Of a DNA stretch of 64,000 bases, positions 20,492 to 30,780 are shown one piece after another. Each line of letters starts with the position of its first letter. Within the stretch, counting starts at the first letter, position 1. Below the pieces are notes generated by a model, which saw nothing but the letters and a program-made list of their open reading frames with translations, was not told where the DNA came from and did no database searches. The stretch lies in assembly GCF_014647215.1 (NCBI RefSeq), contig NZ_BMOT01000008.1, positions 124,001 to 188,000 of the forward strand, read 5' to 3'. This DNA is from Shewanella aestuarii (GTDB lineage Bacteria > Pseudomonadota > Gammaproteobacteria > Enterobacterales > Shewanellaceae). The position numbers and the translations under genes are program-made.

Positions 20492-23400
20492 GCTTGTTAT
20501 TGGCTGCACTAGCCTCTATTTGGTCACTAGGCATACAACGTAAACAGCAAATGTTGGCAGAGCAAGCAAGACGGGCGAATATGCTCGAGCATTCGCTTGA
20601 TGGCATTATTAGTTATGATCTTGATGGCAAGGTGACGAGTTGGAATAAAGGGGCTGAGCGGCTATTTGGTTATAGCGAATCAGAAGCGATTGGCTCAGAA
20701 AGCGCAACACTGATTGTTCCTAAAGAAAAAGTATCCTATGAGAAAGCCTCTTTTCGTAAAGTGCTAATCGGTGAAACTGTCTTAAATCAGGTCTCAAAAC
20801 ATCAATGTAAAGATGGCCGGCTATTGTCTACCTCGATGACCGCATTGCCTATTGTAGATGGTGAGGGCGATATTATCGGTATCAGCCAAACACTGCGCGA
20901 CATTACCGCCCAGCAAGATGCTGAATTACGCATTATTAAATCCAATGAAAGCTTGGAATTAAAAGTTACCGAGAGAACCACAGAGTTACAACAAGCGATG
21001 TCAGAGAATCGGGCGTTATTACAGTCCATTAACAATCAACTAGTTTCCACCGTAACCGATACCGATGGCGTTATTTTGGAGGTTAATGATTACTTTTGTC
21101 GAATGAGTGGTTACTCCCGTGAAGAGTTGATTGGCAAAAATCACTCTATTTTAAAATCAGGTGAGCATGATAATGATTTTTGGCAAAACATGTGGACTCA
21201 AATTAAGTCTGGAAGCTCTTGGCATGGAGAGGTTTGTAATCGTGACAAACTAGGGAATATTCATTGGTTCGATACGGTCATTGGTCCTGTAATGGATGAA
21301 AAGGGCAACATTGAACGTTTCATTGCCCTAAGTACTGATATCACAGAGCGTAAATTTACCCAAATTGAGAAAAATAAACTTAGCTCGCTGTTAACTAACG
21401 TGTTAGATGCCGCATCAGAAATGTCAATTATTGCGACCGATGAAAATGGCATTATTACGATTTTTAATCGCGGGGCTGAGTTATTACTGGGCTACGAAGC
21501 CAAGGAATTAGTCGGTATCAGCAGTCCTGCATGCTTGCATGTCCTCGAGGAAGTACAGACCAGATCTGAAGCGTTATCTGCTGAATATGGTATTAATATT
21601 GAAGGCTTTGAGACCTTTATTCACAAGGCCAAGAACGAAGGGCCTGAAACCCGTAACTGGACTTATGTGCGTAAAGATGGCTCACAGTGCCAAGTATCAT
21701 TATCTGTCACCGCCATGCGCGATAACCAAGGCAATGTTTTAGGGTATCTAGGTATAGGGGTGGATATCACTCAAACGTTATTACAACAAGAGGCGCTATT
21801 AACTGCCAGTAATCATTTGAGCAAGGCGTCTGATGTCGCTAAATTGGGGATCTGGACATTTAATTTACAAGACAATAGCTTAGAGTGGAATGATCGTATG
21901 TTTGCTATCTATGATCAGCCGCTAACCTTGCGAGATGAAGGCTTGAAATACCAGCACTGGTTAATGCAGATTCATCCCGATGATATTGAAATGGCAGAGC
22001 AAAAACTACAGGATGCGGTAGCGGGTTATGGTACCTATGATCTGGTATTTAGAGTATTTAAAGCTGATGGTGGCATACGTTATGTGCAGGCCGCAGCTCA
22101 GATTGAGCGCGACAAGCATGGTAACGCGTTAAGAGTAATAGGTATTAACCTTGATGTGACTGAACAGCGAGAAATTGAAGCCACATTGCGTGAAGCCAAG
22201 CAGCAGGCAGATGAAGCCAATGCAGCAAAATCGGCGTTTTTAGCCAACATGAGCCATGAAATCCGCACACCAATGAATGCGGTCCTTGGTATGTTGCAAT
22301 TGATGTTACATACCACTATGTCTGCCCAGCAGCAGGATTATATAGCTAAAACTCAAACCGCGGCTAAATCCCTATTAGGTTTGTTAAACGACATTTTGGA
22401 TTTCTCTAAAATTGAAGCCGGTAAATTACTGTTAGATCCCCAGCCTTGCGAAATTGAAATGCTAATGCGAGATCTTGCCGTGGTGTTGTCGGGTACTTTA
22501 GGAAACCGAGATGTTGAAGTGATCTTTAACCTCGACCCTAACATCCCATCTTGGTTACTTATTGATAAGCTGAGACTTCAACAGGTATTAATTAATCTTG
22601 CGGGTAATGCGCTTAAATTTACCCACACTGGGCAGGTGATCGTTGGCATTGAATGTCTAGATGGAGCTGAACATAACAGAACCCTGCGTTTTTCAATTAC
22701 AGATACCGGAATTGGTATTAGTGAAGAGCAAATTGGCCGTATTTTTACCGGCTTTGAGCAGGCCGAATCTTCTACTTCAAGACGTTTTGGTGGCACAGGA
22801 CTAGGGCTTGCCATTAGTAAACGTTTAGTCGAACTTATGGGGGGAGATCTTCTTGTTAAGAGTGAGCTAGGGCAAGGCAGCTGTTTCTGGTTTGATGTGG
22901 TATTGCCTGCGTTACCGACCACAACAGAAGTGGAGATAGATATCCAAGGCAAACACATTTTGGTGGTGGATGATAACCGAACCACGACAGATATTTTAGC
23001 CAAAATTTTACAAGATTTTGGCAGTGAAGTGGAATGTGTCCATGATGGCGCTCAGGCGATTGCCCTATACGAGCAAGCCGCTAAAGCACAAACGCCTTTT
23101 GATGTGGTATTGATGGACTGGAATATGCCAGACCTCAACGGCATTGAAACGGCACGGCAATTACACCAGATTGCTTTGGCTGCAAACTCTACAGCACCAG
23201 CTGTGATTATGTTAACCGCCTACAGCGAAGAAGTGTTAAATCATACCGATCCCGAAGGCGTTTCACCTTTTGCCCATTTTTTAACGAAACCTGTCACCTC
23301 GCAATTATTAGCTGAGTCCATTAACCAAGTGTTGACGGGCAAGATCACATTGGCACCGGTGCAAATGTTGTCACAAAAGCGTTTGCAAGGGTTAACCATT

Positions 23401-24432
23401 CTCGTGGTTGAAGATAATCAGCTAAATAGGCAGGTTGTTGACGAGTTATTGACCCTTGAAGGGGCCAAGGTCGTATTGGCTAAAGGAGGCATTGAGGGGG
23501 TCGCATTGGTCACTCAAAGCCAACAAACATTTGATATCGTGATTATGGATGTGCAGATGCCCGATATGGATGGTCTTGAAGCAACGCGACTTATTCGATC
23601 TGATAACCGTTTTGAATTAATACCTATTCTCGCCATGACAGCTAACGCATCTCAATCAGATAGGCTTGATTGTATTGCTGCGGGTATGAATGATCATATT
23701 GGTAAGCCAATTGATATGCCAAAGCTTATCCCAAGTATACTGGCGCTGGTGGGGCGCGAGTTTAATCATTTCGAGCACGATAATACCGTGGTCGAAATAA
23801 ACCGCTCGGCTTTAACAGAATCCTCTAGCAATGCACCATTATTTGATAGCCTAGAACAAACCCTCAGTCGCTTTGGGGGCAATGAAGCCTTCTTCAAAAA
23901 GATGGCGCATGAATTTGAGACTGAATTAAATAAACAATTGCTGCAGTTAAGCGATGCCGTTATCAAAGAAAATAACGCTCAGATAGCAGCAATAAGCCAT
24001 GGGCTTAAAGGGTTTTCAAGTAACTTTGGCGCTAAAGCCTTAGCCAACTTTGCCGCCTATCTAGAAGCCCAATGCAAGCAAGGTGAGCCAAACGCGCAGC
24101 AATTGAGAGAGTGGGCTGAGAGATTAAGTGATTTAGCCCAAGAAAGCGTGCTGCACCTTAACGATTACCTTGCTGAATCGTCATCTAATGAGGCGAATTT
24201 AATACTTCAAAAACACTCTAACAGTTCAATTGACGGGGTAGAGCATGACACTATCATGTTATTAAAGCAGGCGTTGCAGCAGAGTAATCTTGAGGCAATG
24301 ACATTAATCGAAGATGCTACCAATGTCCTGTCCCATCATCCTAGGTGGACTGAATTATACTCACTTGTTCAAACGCTAGAGTTTGACAAAGCGTTAGCGG
24401 TACTCACAATGATTGAAACGGAGCTGAGTTAA
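20488..24432 (+). CDS. Hybrid sensor histidine kinase (PAS x4, HisKA, HATPase, REC x2, HPt), C-terminal part
   Basis: A 1,314-residue frame opening with the second half of a transmembrane helix (SLLLAALASIWSLG). Four PAS/PAC modules follow (first LEHSLDGIISYDLDG). The dimerisation domain has phospho-acceptor His590 in MSHEIRTPMN. The ATPase domain has NLAGNALKFTH, DTGIGI and GTGLGLAISKRL. Two receiver domains have Asp877 and Asp1021, and an HPt domain has His1171 in ISHGLKGFSSNF. This is a full His-Asp-His-Asp phosphorelay of the BarA/ArcB type. The TTG start is artificial if the gene is frameshifted; see the CHASE part just upstream. The REC-GGDEF gene overlaps its stop by one base. Confidence 0.88.
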   Translation: MSLLLAALASIWSLGIQRKQQMLAEQARRANMLEHSLDGIISYDLDGKVTSWNKGAERLFGYSESEAIGSESATLIVPKEKVSYEKASFRKVLIGETVLNQVSKHQCKDGRLLSTSMTALPIVDGEGDIIGISQTLRDITAQQDAELRIIKSNESLELKVTERTTELQQAMSENRALLQSINNQLVSTVTDTDGVILEVNDYFCRMSGYSREELIGKNHSILKSGEHDNDFWQNMWTQIKSGSSWHGEVCNRDKLGNIHWFDTVIGPVMDEKGNIERFIALSTDITERKFTQIEKNKLSSLLTNVLDAASEMSIIATDENGIITIFNRGAELLLGYEAKELVGISSPACLHVLEEVQTRSEALSAEYGINIEGFETFIHKAKNEGPETRNWTYVRKDGSQCQVSLSVTAMRDNQGNVLGYLGIGVDITQTLLQQEALLTASNHLSKASDVAKLGIWTFNLQDNSLEWNDRMFAIYDQPLTLRDEGLKYQHWLMQIHPDDIEMAEQKLQDAVAGYGTYDLVFRVFKADGGIRYVQAAAQIERDKHGNALRVIGINLDVTEQREIEATLREAKQQADEANAAKSAFLANMSHEIRTPMNAVLGMLQLMLHTTMSAQQQDYIAKTQTAAKSLLGLLNDILDFSKIEAGKLLLDPQPCEIEMLMRDLAVVLSGTLGNRDVEVIFNLDPNIPSWLLIDKLRLQQVLINLAGNALKFTHTGQVIVGIECLDGAEHNRTLRFSITDTGIGISEEQIGRIFTGFEQAESSTSRRFGGTGLGLAISKRLVELMGGDLLVKSELGQGSCFWFDVVLPALPTTTEVEIDIQGKHILVVDDNRTTTDILAKILQDFGSEVECVHDGAQAIALYEQAAKAQTPFDVVLMDWNMPDLNGIETARQLHQIALAANSTAPAVIMLTAYSEEVLNHTDPEGVSPFAHFLTKPVTSQLLAESINQVLTGKITLAPVQMLSQKRLQGLTILVVEDNQLNRQVVDELLTLEGAKVVLAKGGIEGVALVTQSQQTFDIVIMDVQMPDMDGLEATRLIRSDNRFELIPILAMTANASQSDRLDCIAAGMNDHIGKPIDMPKLIPSILALVGREFNHFEHDNTVVEINRSALTESSSNAPLFDSLEQTLSRFGGNEAFFKKMAHEFETELNKQLLQLSDAVIKENNAQIAAISHGLKGFSSNFGAKALANFAAYLEAQCKQGEPNAQQLREWAERLSDLAQESVLHLNDYLAESSSNEANLILQKHSNSSIDGVEHDTIMLLKQALQQSNLEAMTLIEDATNVLSHHPRWTELYSLVQTLEFDKALAVLTMIETELS

Positions 24433-25367
24433 TGTTGCAAGCTCAATTATTAGATTTAGACGATGGTGTAAAAGGTAAAATCTTATTGGTTGATGATCAA
24501 CCAACCACGATTAAAATTTTACATCAATTGTTCAATAAAGAATTCGACATGTATATGGCAACAACAGGCGCACAGGCGCTTGATGTATGCCAAAAGGTTA
24601 AGCCAGATTTAGTGTTATTGGATATTGAAATGCCAGGCATGAATGGCTTTGAGGTATGTGAAACATTAAAGTCGGATCCGTTAACCGCTAATACTGCGAT
24701 TATTTTTATCACTGCCCATTTTGATGAAGCGCAAGAAGTAAAAGGATTTCAATTAGGCGCGGTTGATTTTATTCATAAACCCATCAATAGCATCATTACC
24801 ACCGCAAGAGTGAAAAACCAGTTTTTGTTAAAGCGACACTCAGATTTACTGCGTGCCATAGCGTTACAAGATAGTTTGACTGGCGTTGCGAATCGACGTC
24901 AGTTTGAACGATCATTACCCGACTCTTGGCGTCATTGTATTCGCCATCATCAGCCTATGTCTTTAGTGATGTTAGATGTCGACTTTTTTAAGCGCTATAA
25001 CGATAAATATGGCCATCAGCAAGGTGACGATTGTTTGCGTTTAGTTGCTCAAGCAATCCGCAGCGTTGCAGGCCGTCCATACGATTTGGTGGCGCGCTAC
25101 GGCGGTGAAGAATTTGTCTGTATTTTACCAGACACTAACCTAGATGGTGCGTTATCCATTTCCCAGAAAATGATTGATGCCGTTCAAGACTTAGCGATTG
25201 AACATACTGATTCAACTATCTCAAATACCGTGACAATCAGTGCTGGCGTAGCGACAATTTATCCCAAACTTGATTCGTCATGGGAACATGTCCTCAATGA
25301 AGCCGATAAACAACTTTATTTGGCTAAAAAGGCAGGTAGAAATCAAGTGCGAGGTGTTTCGCTGTAA
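24432..25367 (+). CDS. Response regulator with REC and GGDEF domains (diguanylate cyclase)
   Basis: A PleD-like two-domain protein of 311 residues. The receiver domain has phospho-acceptor Asp64 (LLDIEMPGMNG). The diguanylate cyclase domain has an intact GGEEF at 224-228 and an I-site RPYD five residues before it, so c-di-GMP synthesis with product inhibition is expected. Its ATG overlaps the kinase stop by one base. It is therefore the likely output of the hybrid kinase relay. Confidence 0.93.
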   Translation: MLQAQLLDLDDGVKGKILLVDDQPTTIKILHQLFNKEFDMYMATTGAQALDVCQKVKPDLVLLDIEMPGMNGFEVCETLKSDPLTANTAIIFITAHFDEAQEVKGFQLGAVDFIHKPINSIITTARVKNQFLLKRHSDLLRAIALQDSLTGVANRRQFERSLPDSWRHCIRHHQPMSLVMLDVDFFKRYNDKYGHQQGDDCLRLVAQAIRSVAGRPYDLVARYGGEEFVCILPDTNLDGALSISQKMIDAVQDLAIEHTDSTISNTVTISAGVATIYPKLDSSWEHVLNEADKQLYLAKKAGRNQVRGVSL

Positions 25368-25629
25368 TCGATTAATATGTTTTACCGCGGTTTGGAGCAA
25401 CCTTGTAATCATTGTTTATCTCAGGCAGCGGTTTGATCATTTTGATGAGAGCAATGGGAAGGGATGTTACAGCGGAATACAAAGCCAAAATTGGGCTAGA
25501 TTAAGGTGAAAAATGTGAACTCAAATCACCTGCATTAGACCTTAGTATAAGGCTGTCTACCTTGACCTAACAGAGCAAGTCGTTGACACTGCACAGTACT
25601 ATAACAGCCTACCTAAATGGATAATCACT

Positions 25630-27096
25630 ATGTTGATCTTTTTCATATGTATTGCACTACTCGTGCTTGCATATAAGTTCTATAGCCCTTTTGTTGAACG
25701 TCAAGCGGGCATAGACCCAACAGCCAAAACACCGCAAACGCGTTTTAGTGATGGTGTTGACTATGTTGAAGTCCATCCTGTTAAAGCCTATTTAATTCAA
25801 TTTTTAAACGTGGCTGGTGTTGGTCCAATTTTCGGTCCAATTTTAGGTGCCTTATATGGTCCAATCGCGCTAGTGTGGATTGTTATTGGTAACATCTTAG
25901 GTGGTGCGGTTCATGACTACTTCTCAGGCGTATTAAGTATAAAAGAAGACGGTAAAAGTTTGCCTGAAATTGCAGGGCATTACTTTAACGTGTTCTTTAA
26001 AGGTGTAATGCTGGTATTTACTGCAATGTTGCTGTTTTTTGTCGGCGTTGTATTCATTATGAGTCCAGCCGGTTTATTAAGTAATTTAAGTTATTTTGAA
26101 GGCACCTTCTTAAGCGGCAATACTTTTTGGGTATTGGTGATTTTAGGATATTACTTTCTCGCTACCCTGTTACCGATTGATAAAATCATTACAAAATTAT
26201 ACCCAGTATTTGGCTTGTTAATGATTGTGATGACACTGTCATTAGCCGTGGCATTATTAATGAATGCACCACATTTACCAATGGCTGAAGACTTTTTAGC
26301 GTATTTTGATCACAGCCATTACAACAATGATTTACTCGAGCCAAACCCGAATGGCTTGCCTGTATGGCCTTTACTGTTTGTTACCATTACCTGTGGCGCA
26401 ATCAGTGGTTTCCATTCGACTCAAGCACCGATTATGGCGCGTTGTTTAACCAACGAGAAATATGTTCGCCCTGTTTACTTTGGTGCAATGATGTCTGAAG
26501 GTATTGTTGCCTGTGTGTGGGCTACAGCAGGTATTGCGGCGTTTCCAGGTGGTTATGTCGAGCTTAAACAGATCCTTGACCAAGGTGGCCCAGGATTAGT
26601 GGTAAACCAGGTTGCAACCAGTTACTTAGGTGTCATGGGTGGCATTATGGCGATTATTGCCGTGGCGATTTTCCCAATTACCTCGGGTGATACGGCATTT
26701 CGTTCATTACGTTTAACGATCATTGATGCCTTTAACATTCCACAAAGTATGCGTAACCGTCTATTGTTAGCCGTGCCTATTTTAGCCATTGCGTATTTCA
26801 TGACTAAAATTGATTTCACCTTAATCTGGCGTTATTTCGCATTCTCAAACATGTTGTTATCTACCAGTGTGTTGTGGTTAGCGACTAAGTACCTATTTGA
26901 TCGTGGTACCTTCCATTGGATTGTGAGTATTCCAGCGATTATTGGTACCAGTATTACCGTGTCTTATATTATGACCGCCGGTATCGGCTTAGGATTGCCT
27001 ATGGAGCTAAGCCAGCCTGTGGGTATTGCAGTAGGTGTTGCCTCATTGATTGCTTTGATTATTGCACACCAAAAGCGTAAGCCTGTGACAGCTTAA
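25630..27096 (+). CDS. CstA-family carbon starvation protein / peptide-pyruvate transporter
   Basis: Polytopic inner-membrane protein of 488 residues, the short form of the CstA family. Recognisable blocks: QFLNVAGVGPIFGPILGALYGP near residue 58, IVIGNILGGAVHDYFSG near 90, and ITSGDTAFRSLR near 350. More than ten hydrophobic segments are visible. E. coli CstA (about 700 residues) has extra C-terminal helices absent here. Family members take up peptides or pyruvate; the substrate cannot be read from sequence. A strong terminator follows. Confidence 0.88.
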   Translation: MLIFFICIALLVLAYKFYSPFVERQAGIDPTAKTPQTRFSDGVDYVEVHPVKAYLIQFLNVAGVGPIFGPILGALYGPIALVWIVIGNILGGAVHDYFSGVLSIKEDGKSLPEIAGHYFNVFFKGVMLVFTAMLLFFVGVVFIMSPAGLLSNLSYFEGTFLSGNTFWVLVILGYYFLATLLPIDKIITKLYPVFGLLMIVMTLSLAVALLMNAPHLPMAEDFLAYFDHSHYNNDLLEPNPNGLPVWPLLFVTITCGAISGFHSTQAPIMARCLTNEKYVRPVYFGAMMSEGIVACVWATAGIAAFPGGYVELKQILDQGGPGLVVNQVATSYLGVMGGIMAIIAVAIFPITSGDTAFRSLRLTIIDAFNIPQSMRNRLLLAVPILAIAYFMTKIDFTLIWRYFAFSNMLLSTSVLWLATKYLFDRGTFHWIVSIPAIIGTSITVSYIMTAGIGLGLPMELSQPVGIAVGVASLIALIIAHQKRKPVTA

Positions 27097-27110
27097 ACGT
27101 GTTCAGCTAA

Positions 27111-27142
27111 AAAAAGACCTTGCTTATGCAAGGTCTTTTTTA
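27111..27142. terminator. Terminator after the CstA-family gene
   Basis: Arms AAAAAGACCTTGC / GCAAGGTCTTTTT with a 4-nt loop; T and A runs on both sides allow it to work in either direction. Confidence 0.9.
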
Positions 27143-27340
27143 TTGGCGCAATCTTCCTGTAATGCGAGTGCACCATCTTAATAACACTTGCCGCGGCAAG
27201 TTAATCACTGAGGAACTCAAGAGCTGATTAAGATTCGATTATCTGTGATTTGCTGAGCAAGCATATATAGCAGTGCATGAAGCGGTGTTTTTACATTCAA
27301 GTAAAATGCAGCATCACATCAGATACTGCAAAGGCAAGAA

Positions 27341-29005
27341 TTAGAAGTGGTCTTTAATCTGGAATCTAAATTCCCAGTTATTAACATCTTGGCCAGAGGT
27401 GAAGGGTTTGGCGATATCAATATGAGCGATATTGCCGTAGCTAGATTTAGATGAGTAAATGCGCGCACCAATGCCTATGCTACCTATAGGGTTGTTGGTT
27501 TCATTAAACTCATCTGTGCCACCAAATGCTTGGCCGACATCGGAAAAAAGTGCCCAGCCTAAATCAGCTAATTGATATAAATTGATATTAGGGTAGTTTC
27601 TCAGCTCTGCAGTAAAGACCCATTGATGATCACCATGTTGATAGTCATTAGGGTAACCTCGAATACCTGTTTCATCACCTAATGCGAATGTTCGGTCGAG
27701 GTAATTATTATTTGAAGTGGCTATGCTGGCTTTGGCAAAAGCGGTCCATTTATCTGTGATGTTATAAAAGTATTCAGAGGCTAATGAGACATTATAAAAG
27801 TCAGCTTGGCTGGTAGCGATATCCGCCTCACCCGTTAGCTTAAGTAAAAAAAGATGCGCATCGGACTGCCATCCACGGCTACTTAACACATTAAGGTGAT
27901 AACCTAGGTTTGAACCATCAGCAATATCGTTAGTTTCTAAGCCTAGTTTGATGGTGTGATGCCAACCTAAATTAAAGTCTTCATTATTACCGATTAAGTG
28001 AATGTTATTCAAAACGGTAAAATCATCTTGTAAATATTCAAATCCAGCCCAAGGATAGACAAAATCGCGGTCAAAAGGTAAGTCGCTTTGCGGGAAAGCG
28101 TCAATATTGTCAAATTGATGCTTATCTTGGGTGATACCAAAGGTAAAGCGTGTTAACTCATCGGCTTCTTTACTCAATAACCAACCATATCCAACATCGA
28201 TGTAATTTAAGTTATGTTCAAACTCGTTAATATTAATACCATTCTGCCTCGTAGTATCAATACGTTTATCTTGAGACCAAGCTGCGCCATACATATTTGG
28301 GGTATTGAGGGCATAAAAGGGTTTATAAAAAGCGAGTGAGGTAGCCTGACCATCACTATTGTCATAAAAGTCCGCCGCAACGTAAGCATGTTTGATGACT
28401 TTTAAGGGCGCGCTAAAGGCAAACTTATAACCAGTACGGTTCTGATCTGATTGATATTTTATACGGGTGTTAATGCCTAAACCTAGCAAGTTATCTTCTT
28501 TCACACCAAACGAGTATTTGGTGTTACCGCCACTTGAGCTTAGGCTGACGGTGGGTAAAAGAGACCAATTGTCCCATGTTTTTACCAATATGGTTTGATC
28601 TGTATCGGCATCTGCATCAGGCGCTTTTTGGGCGACAGTGATTTTCGCATCGCGGATATAAGATTCTGAACGCAATAAACGCTGGGCTTCTTCTAAATCC
28701 CTTTGAGTCACCTCTTCACCGACATGAAAACTTAAATTATCTATGATGGTTTCGTCTGTAGTATTGATATGCAGGTAGTTTGCCCAGCGGTGAATAAAAA
28801 ATGATTCTGGGTCTGATTCATCAAAAATAGGGTTGCTTTGAATAACAATTTTACTGACTTTTACCCTTGATGGCGTTTCATCATTTGCGGTACTGGCATT
28901 TTTTTCGATTTTGGCTGAATCGGCAGTATTTACAGCAGTTGCGGATGCGGCTAATGGAGTAAACAATAAGGCGACACTGAGTGCTGTACAACAAGCTTGG
29001 GTCAT
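27341..29005 (-). CDS. Omp85-like outer-membrane protein (POTRA plus beta-barrel)
   Basis: A 554-residue exported protein. A signal peptide ends near ASA (about residue 22). A POTRA-like domain follows (VSKIVIQSNPIFDESDPE ... EEVTQRDLEEAQRLLRSE). The rest is a beta-barrel with alternating aromatic strands, a LGDETGIRGYPNDY motif equivalent to the Omp85 VRGY loop, and a C-terminal phenylalanine (QIKDHF) as BAM signal. It is shorter than BamA or TamA, with only one clear POTRA-like unit. It may belong to the ShlB/patatin-associated or D15-like group; the substrate is unknown. Transcribed alone, convergent with the CstA gene. Confidence 0.78.
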   Translation of the reverse strand: MTQACCTALSVALLFTPLAASATAVNTADSAKIEKNASTANDETPSRVKVSKIVIQSNPIFDESDPESFFIHRWANYLHINTTDETIIDNLSFHVGEEVTQRDLEEAQRLLRSESYIRDAKITVAQKAPDADADTDQTILVKTWDNWSLLPTVSLSSSGGNTKYSFGVKEDNLLGLGINTRIKYQSDQNRTGYKFAFSAPLKVIKHAYVAADFYDNSDGQATSLAFYKPFYALNTPNMYGAAWSQDKRIDTTRQNGININEFEHNLNYIDVGYGWLLSKEADELTRFTFGITQDKHQFDNIDAFPQSDLPFDRDFVYPWAGFEYLQDDFTVLNNIHLIGNNEDFNLGWHHTIKLGLETNDIADGSNLGYHLNVLSSRGWQSDAHLFLLKLTGEADIATSQADFYNVSLASEYFYNITDKWTAFAKASIATSNNNYLDRTFALGDETGIRGYPNDYQHGDHQWVFTAELRNYPNINLYQLADLGWALFSDVGQAFGGTDEFNETNNPIGSIGIGARIYSSKSSYGNIAHIDIAKPFTSGQDVNNWEFRFQIKDHF

Positions 29006-29196
29006 AAATATTCCTTATTATTTTAATGAGTCGAGCATAATTGAACTAACAAAGTGTGTAACATTTCTGTTAATTCGCAAGGTTAATAACACACCTGAAT
29101 CATTTTATAGTCAAGTGTTTAAGTTGCTTTGTCTGAATTGATTTTTGTTGTATGACTGTTGAAGAGCGTTAACTGATTTTATCTGGCGGTAAATGA

Positions 29197-29223
29197 TTAA
29201 GGCAGCATTATCTGCTGCCTTAA
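29197..29223 (-). terminator. Terminator after the ThrE-family gene
   Basis: Perfect 11-bp arms TTAAGGCAGCA / TGCTGCCTTAA with a 5-nt loop, 22 bp past the stop on the minus strand. Confidence 0.75.
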
Positions 29224-29245
29224 AAATGAATATTTTAGCGATAAA

Positions 29246-30466
29246 CTATAAAGAACGTCGAGGCGGAACCACTACGTTTGCAAAAATTAATCCAGCAATT
29301 AATGACATAAATATCAAAAATATTTGCGAACCAAGATGTGCTTGATTCAACATGGTTTCACCTGATATCAAAGCATTGAGACCGATATATGTTTTGCTGC
29401 CGGGCACTAAAATCACAATGCCCTGAAGCAAAGCAATAGAGACAGGAGCTTTCATCCAACGGGCATATAAATTGGAATAAATGCCGACGGCTAATGCGCC
29501 TACAAAAATACCAATAGACTCACCTAAATAAATCCCCCCTAACATCGCGGAGAAAAATGCCACAATACCGGCAAATACGCCCCATGGAGAATCTTTTAGG
29601 CGTGCTTTAAAGATGATCACTAACGACATGGACAACATGGGTACCGCTGACCAAATCGCCCATCTAGGAAGTGGCTCAGGATCAATATAAATCGCTTCAC
29701 CAAAAATGGCTTTACCTATGGTCATGCCAAGTACCGCACCAAAATACAGTTTAAATAACTGCATTACCGCATCCATAATTCTGGCGGTACCTGATATTAA
29801 ATCTCGTGCTGCTAATTCAGCCAAGCCTAGGGTTAAAGCAAGGCCGGGAATAAAGATAATAATCCCTGATAAAATGGTGACAGGCAGATTGATGCTGGCA
29901 TCAAATTGAGCAATGGCGCAAGCTAAAATAGCCACAACGACAGCGGCCAAGGGCTCTAGCATTTCTGCTACTCGTTTTGAGTGTTCTGCCCAAAACACCA
30001 ATCCATAAACAATTAAGCCTAACATGGCCGACCAAAAAACATCATGCCAACCAGTGCCCATTAGCATTGCGAAAGCACCCGCACTGGTTCCAAAAGCCAA
30101 TAAAGTTAATTTATGGCCGTAAGGATTAGGTTTGTTGGCAATTTCTTCTAACCTATCGAGCGCTTCTTGCAGGGTACGCTGGCCTGAGCTGAGTTCTTCG
30201 ACCAGCTCAAATGTTCGCGCTAATGAGCCTAAATCTAAATCGCCGGGCTTAACCCTGGCTACATGGTTATATTCTTGCTCGGTGTCATGTTGTAAAACAA
30301 ACGTCATCGAGGTGGGTGAGATCAGAAAGTAACCCTCAATACCTAAAGTATGCGACACAGTTTGTAAGTGCGATTCAAGGCGATAAGCTGGGGTACCGAA
30401 CTTATGTAAAGCTTTACCTAATTTTATGATAAACCTACGTTTTTCGATAAAGTCTTGATTATCCAC
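29246..30466 (-). CDS. Threonine/serine exporter family protein (ThrE type)
   Basis: Inner-membrane exporter of 406 residues with the fused architecture of ThrE. The N-terminal YjjP-like part has the cytoplasmic segment GKALHKFGTPAYRLESHL and TSMTF, followed by five helices. The C-terminal YjjB-like part has five helices ending in LVPGSKTYIGLNALISGE. Substrate specificity for L-threonine/L-serine is inferred from the family. It is monocistronic, with its own terminator. Confidence 0.88.
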   Translation of the reverse strand: MDNQDFIEKRRFIIKLGKALHKFGTPAYRLESHLQTVSHTLGIEGYFLISPTSMTFVLQHDTEQEYNHVARVKPGDLDLGSLARTFELVEELSSGQRTLQEALDRLEEIANKPNPYGHKLTLLAFGTSAGAFAMLMGTGWHDVFWSAMLGLIVYGLVFWAEHSKRVAEMLEPLAAVVVAILACAIAQFDASINLPVTILSGIIIFIPGLALTLGLAELAARDLISGTARIMDAVMQLFKLYFGAVLGMTIGKAIFGEAIYIDPEPLPRWAIWSAVPMLSMSLVIIFKARLKDSPWGVFAGIVAFFSAMLGGIYLGESIGIFVGALAVGIYSNLYARWMKAPVSIALLQGIVILVPGSKTYIGLNALISGETMLNQAHLGSQIFLIFMSLIAGLIFANVVVPPRRSL

Positions 30467-30780
30467 TGGCCGTTAGTCACTCTTAATTTATATAGGGTTA
30501 ATAATGCAGCGAATAGTAACTGATCCTTAACGATTAATCGATAAAGGATTTACCTTTCACAGGCTTGTGGCGCATTAAAGCTGACTGTCATTTTTAGTTT
30601 AAATACACAGCAAACATCAACCTAAGCCTTACTTGCTGATAATCAAGTTGCGTCGTTCAATCTGTGATAAAAGGGGGGAACATGACTGTAACCAGTCTAG
30701 ACTAGATTGAAGATTATTCTATTAGGATTGTTCCGCTATTTATCGTTATTATGATGTGACAATAATATGAAGGATCACAT
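30467..30780. other. Intergenic region between the ThrE-type and MAPEG genes
   Basis: 314 bp with divergent promoters presumably inside. A 10-bp palindrome AGTCTAGACT is present near 30696. A six-codon frame follows a G-rich ribosome-site-like stretch near 30674, but is too short to call a gene. I see nothing else. Confidence 0.4.

Noticed and set aside
25270..25509. 79-codon frame at the end of the GGDEF gene
   Set aside because: It begins inside the GGDEF coding region in another frame and looks like a shadow plus non-coding tail.
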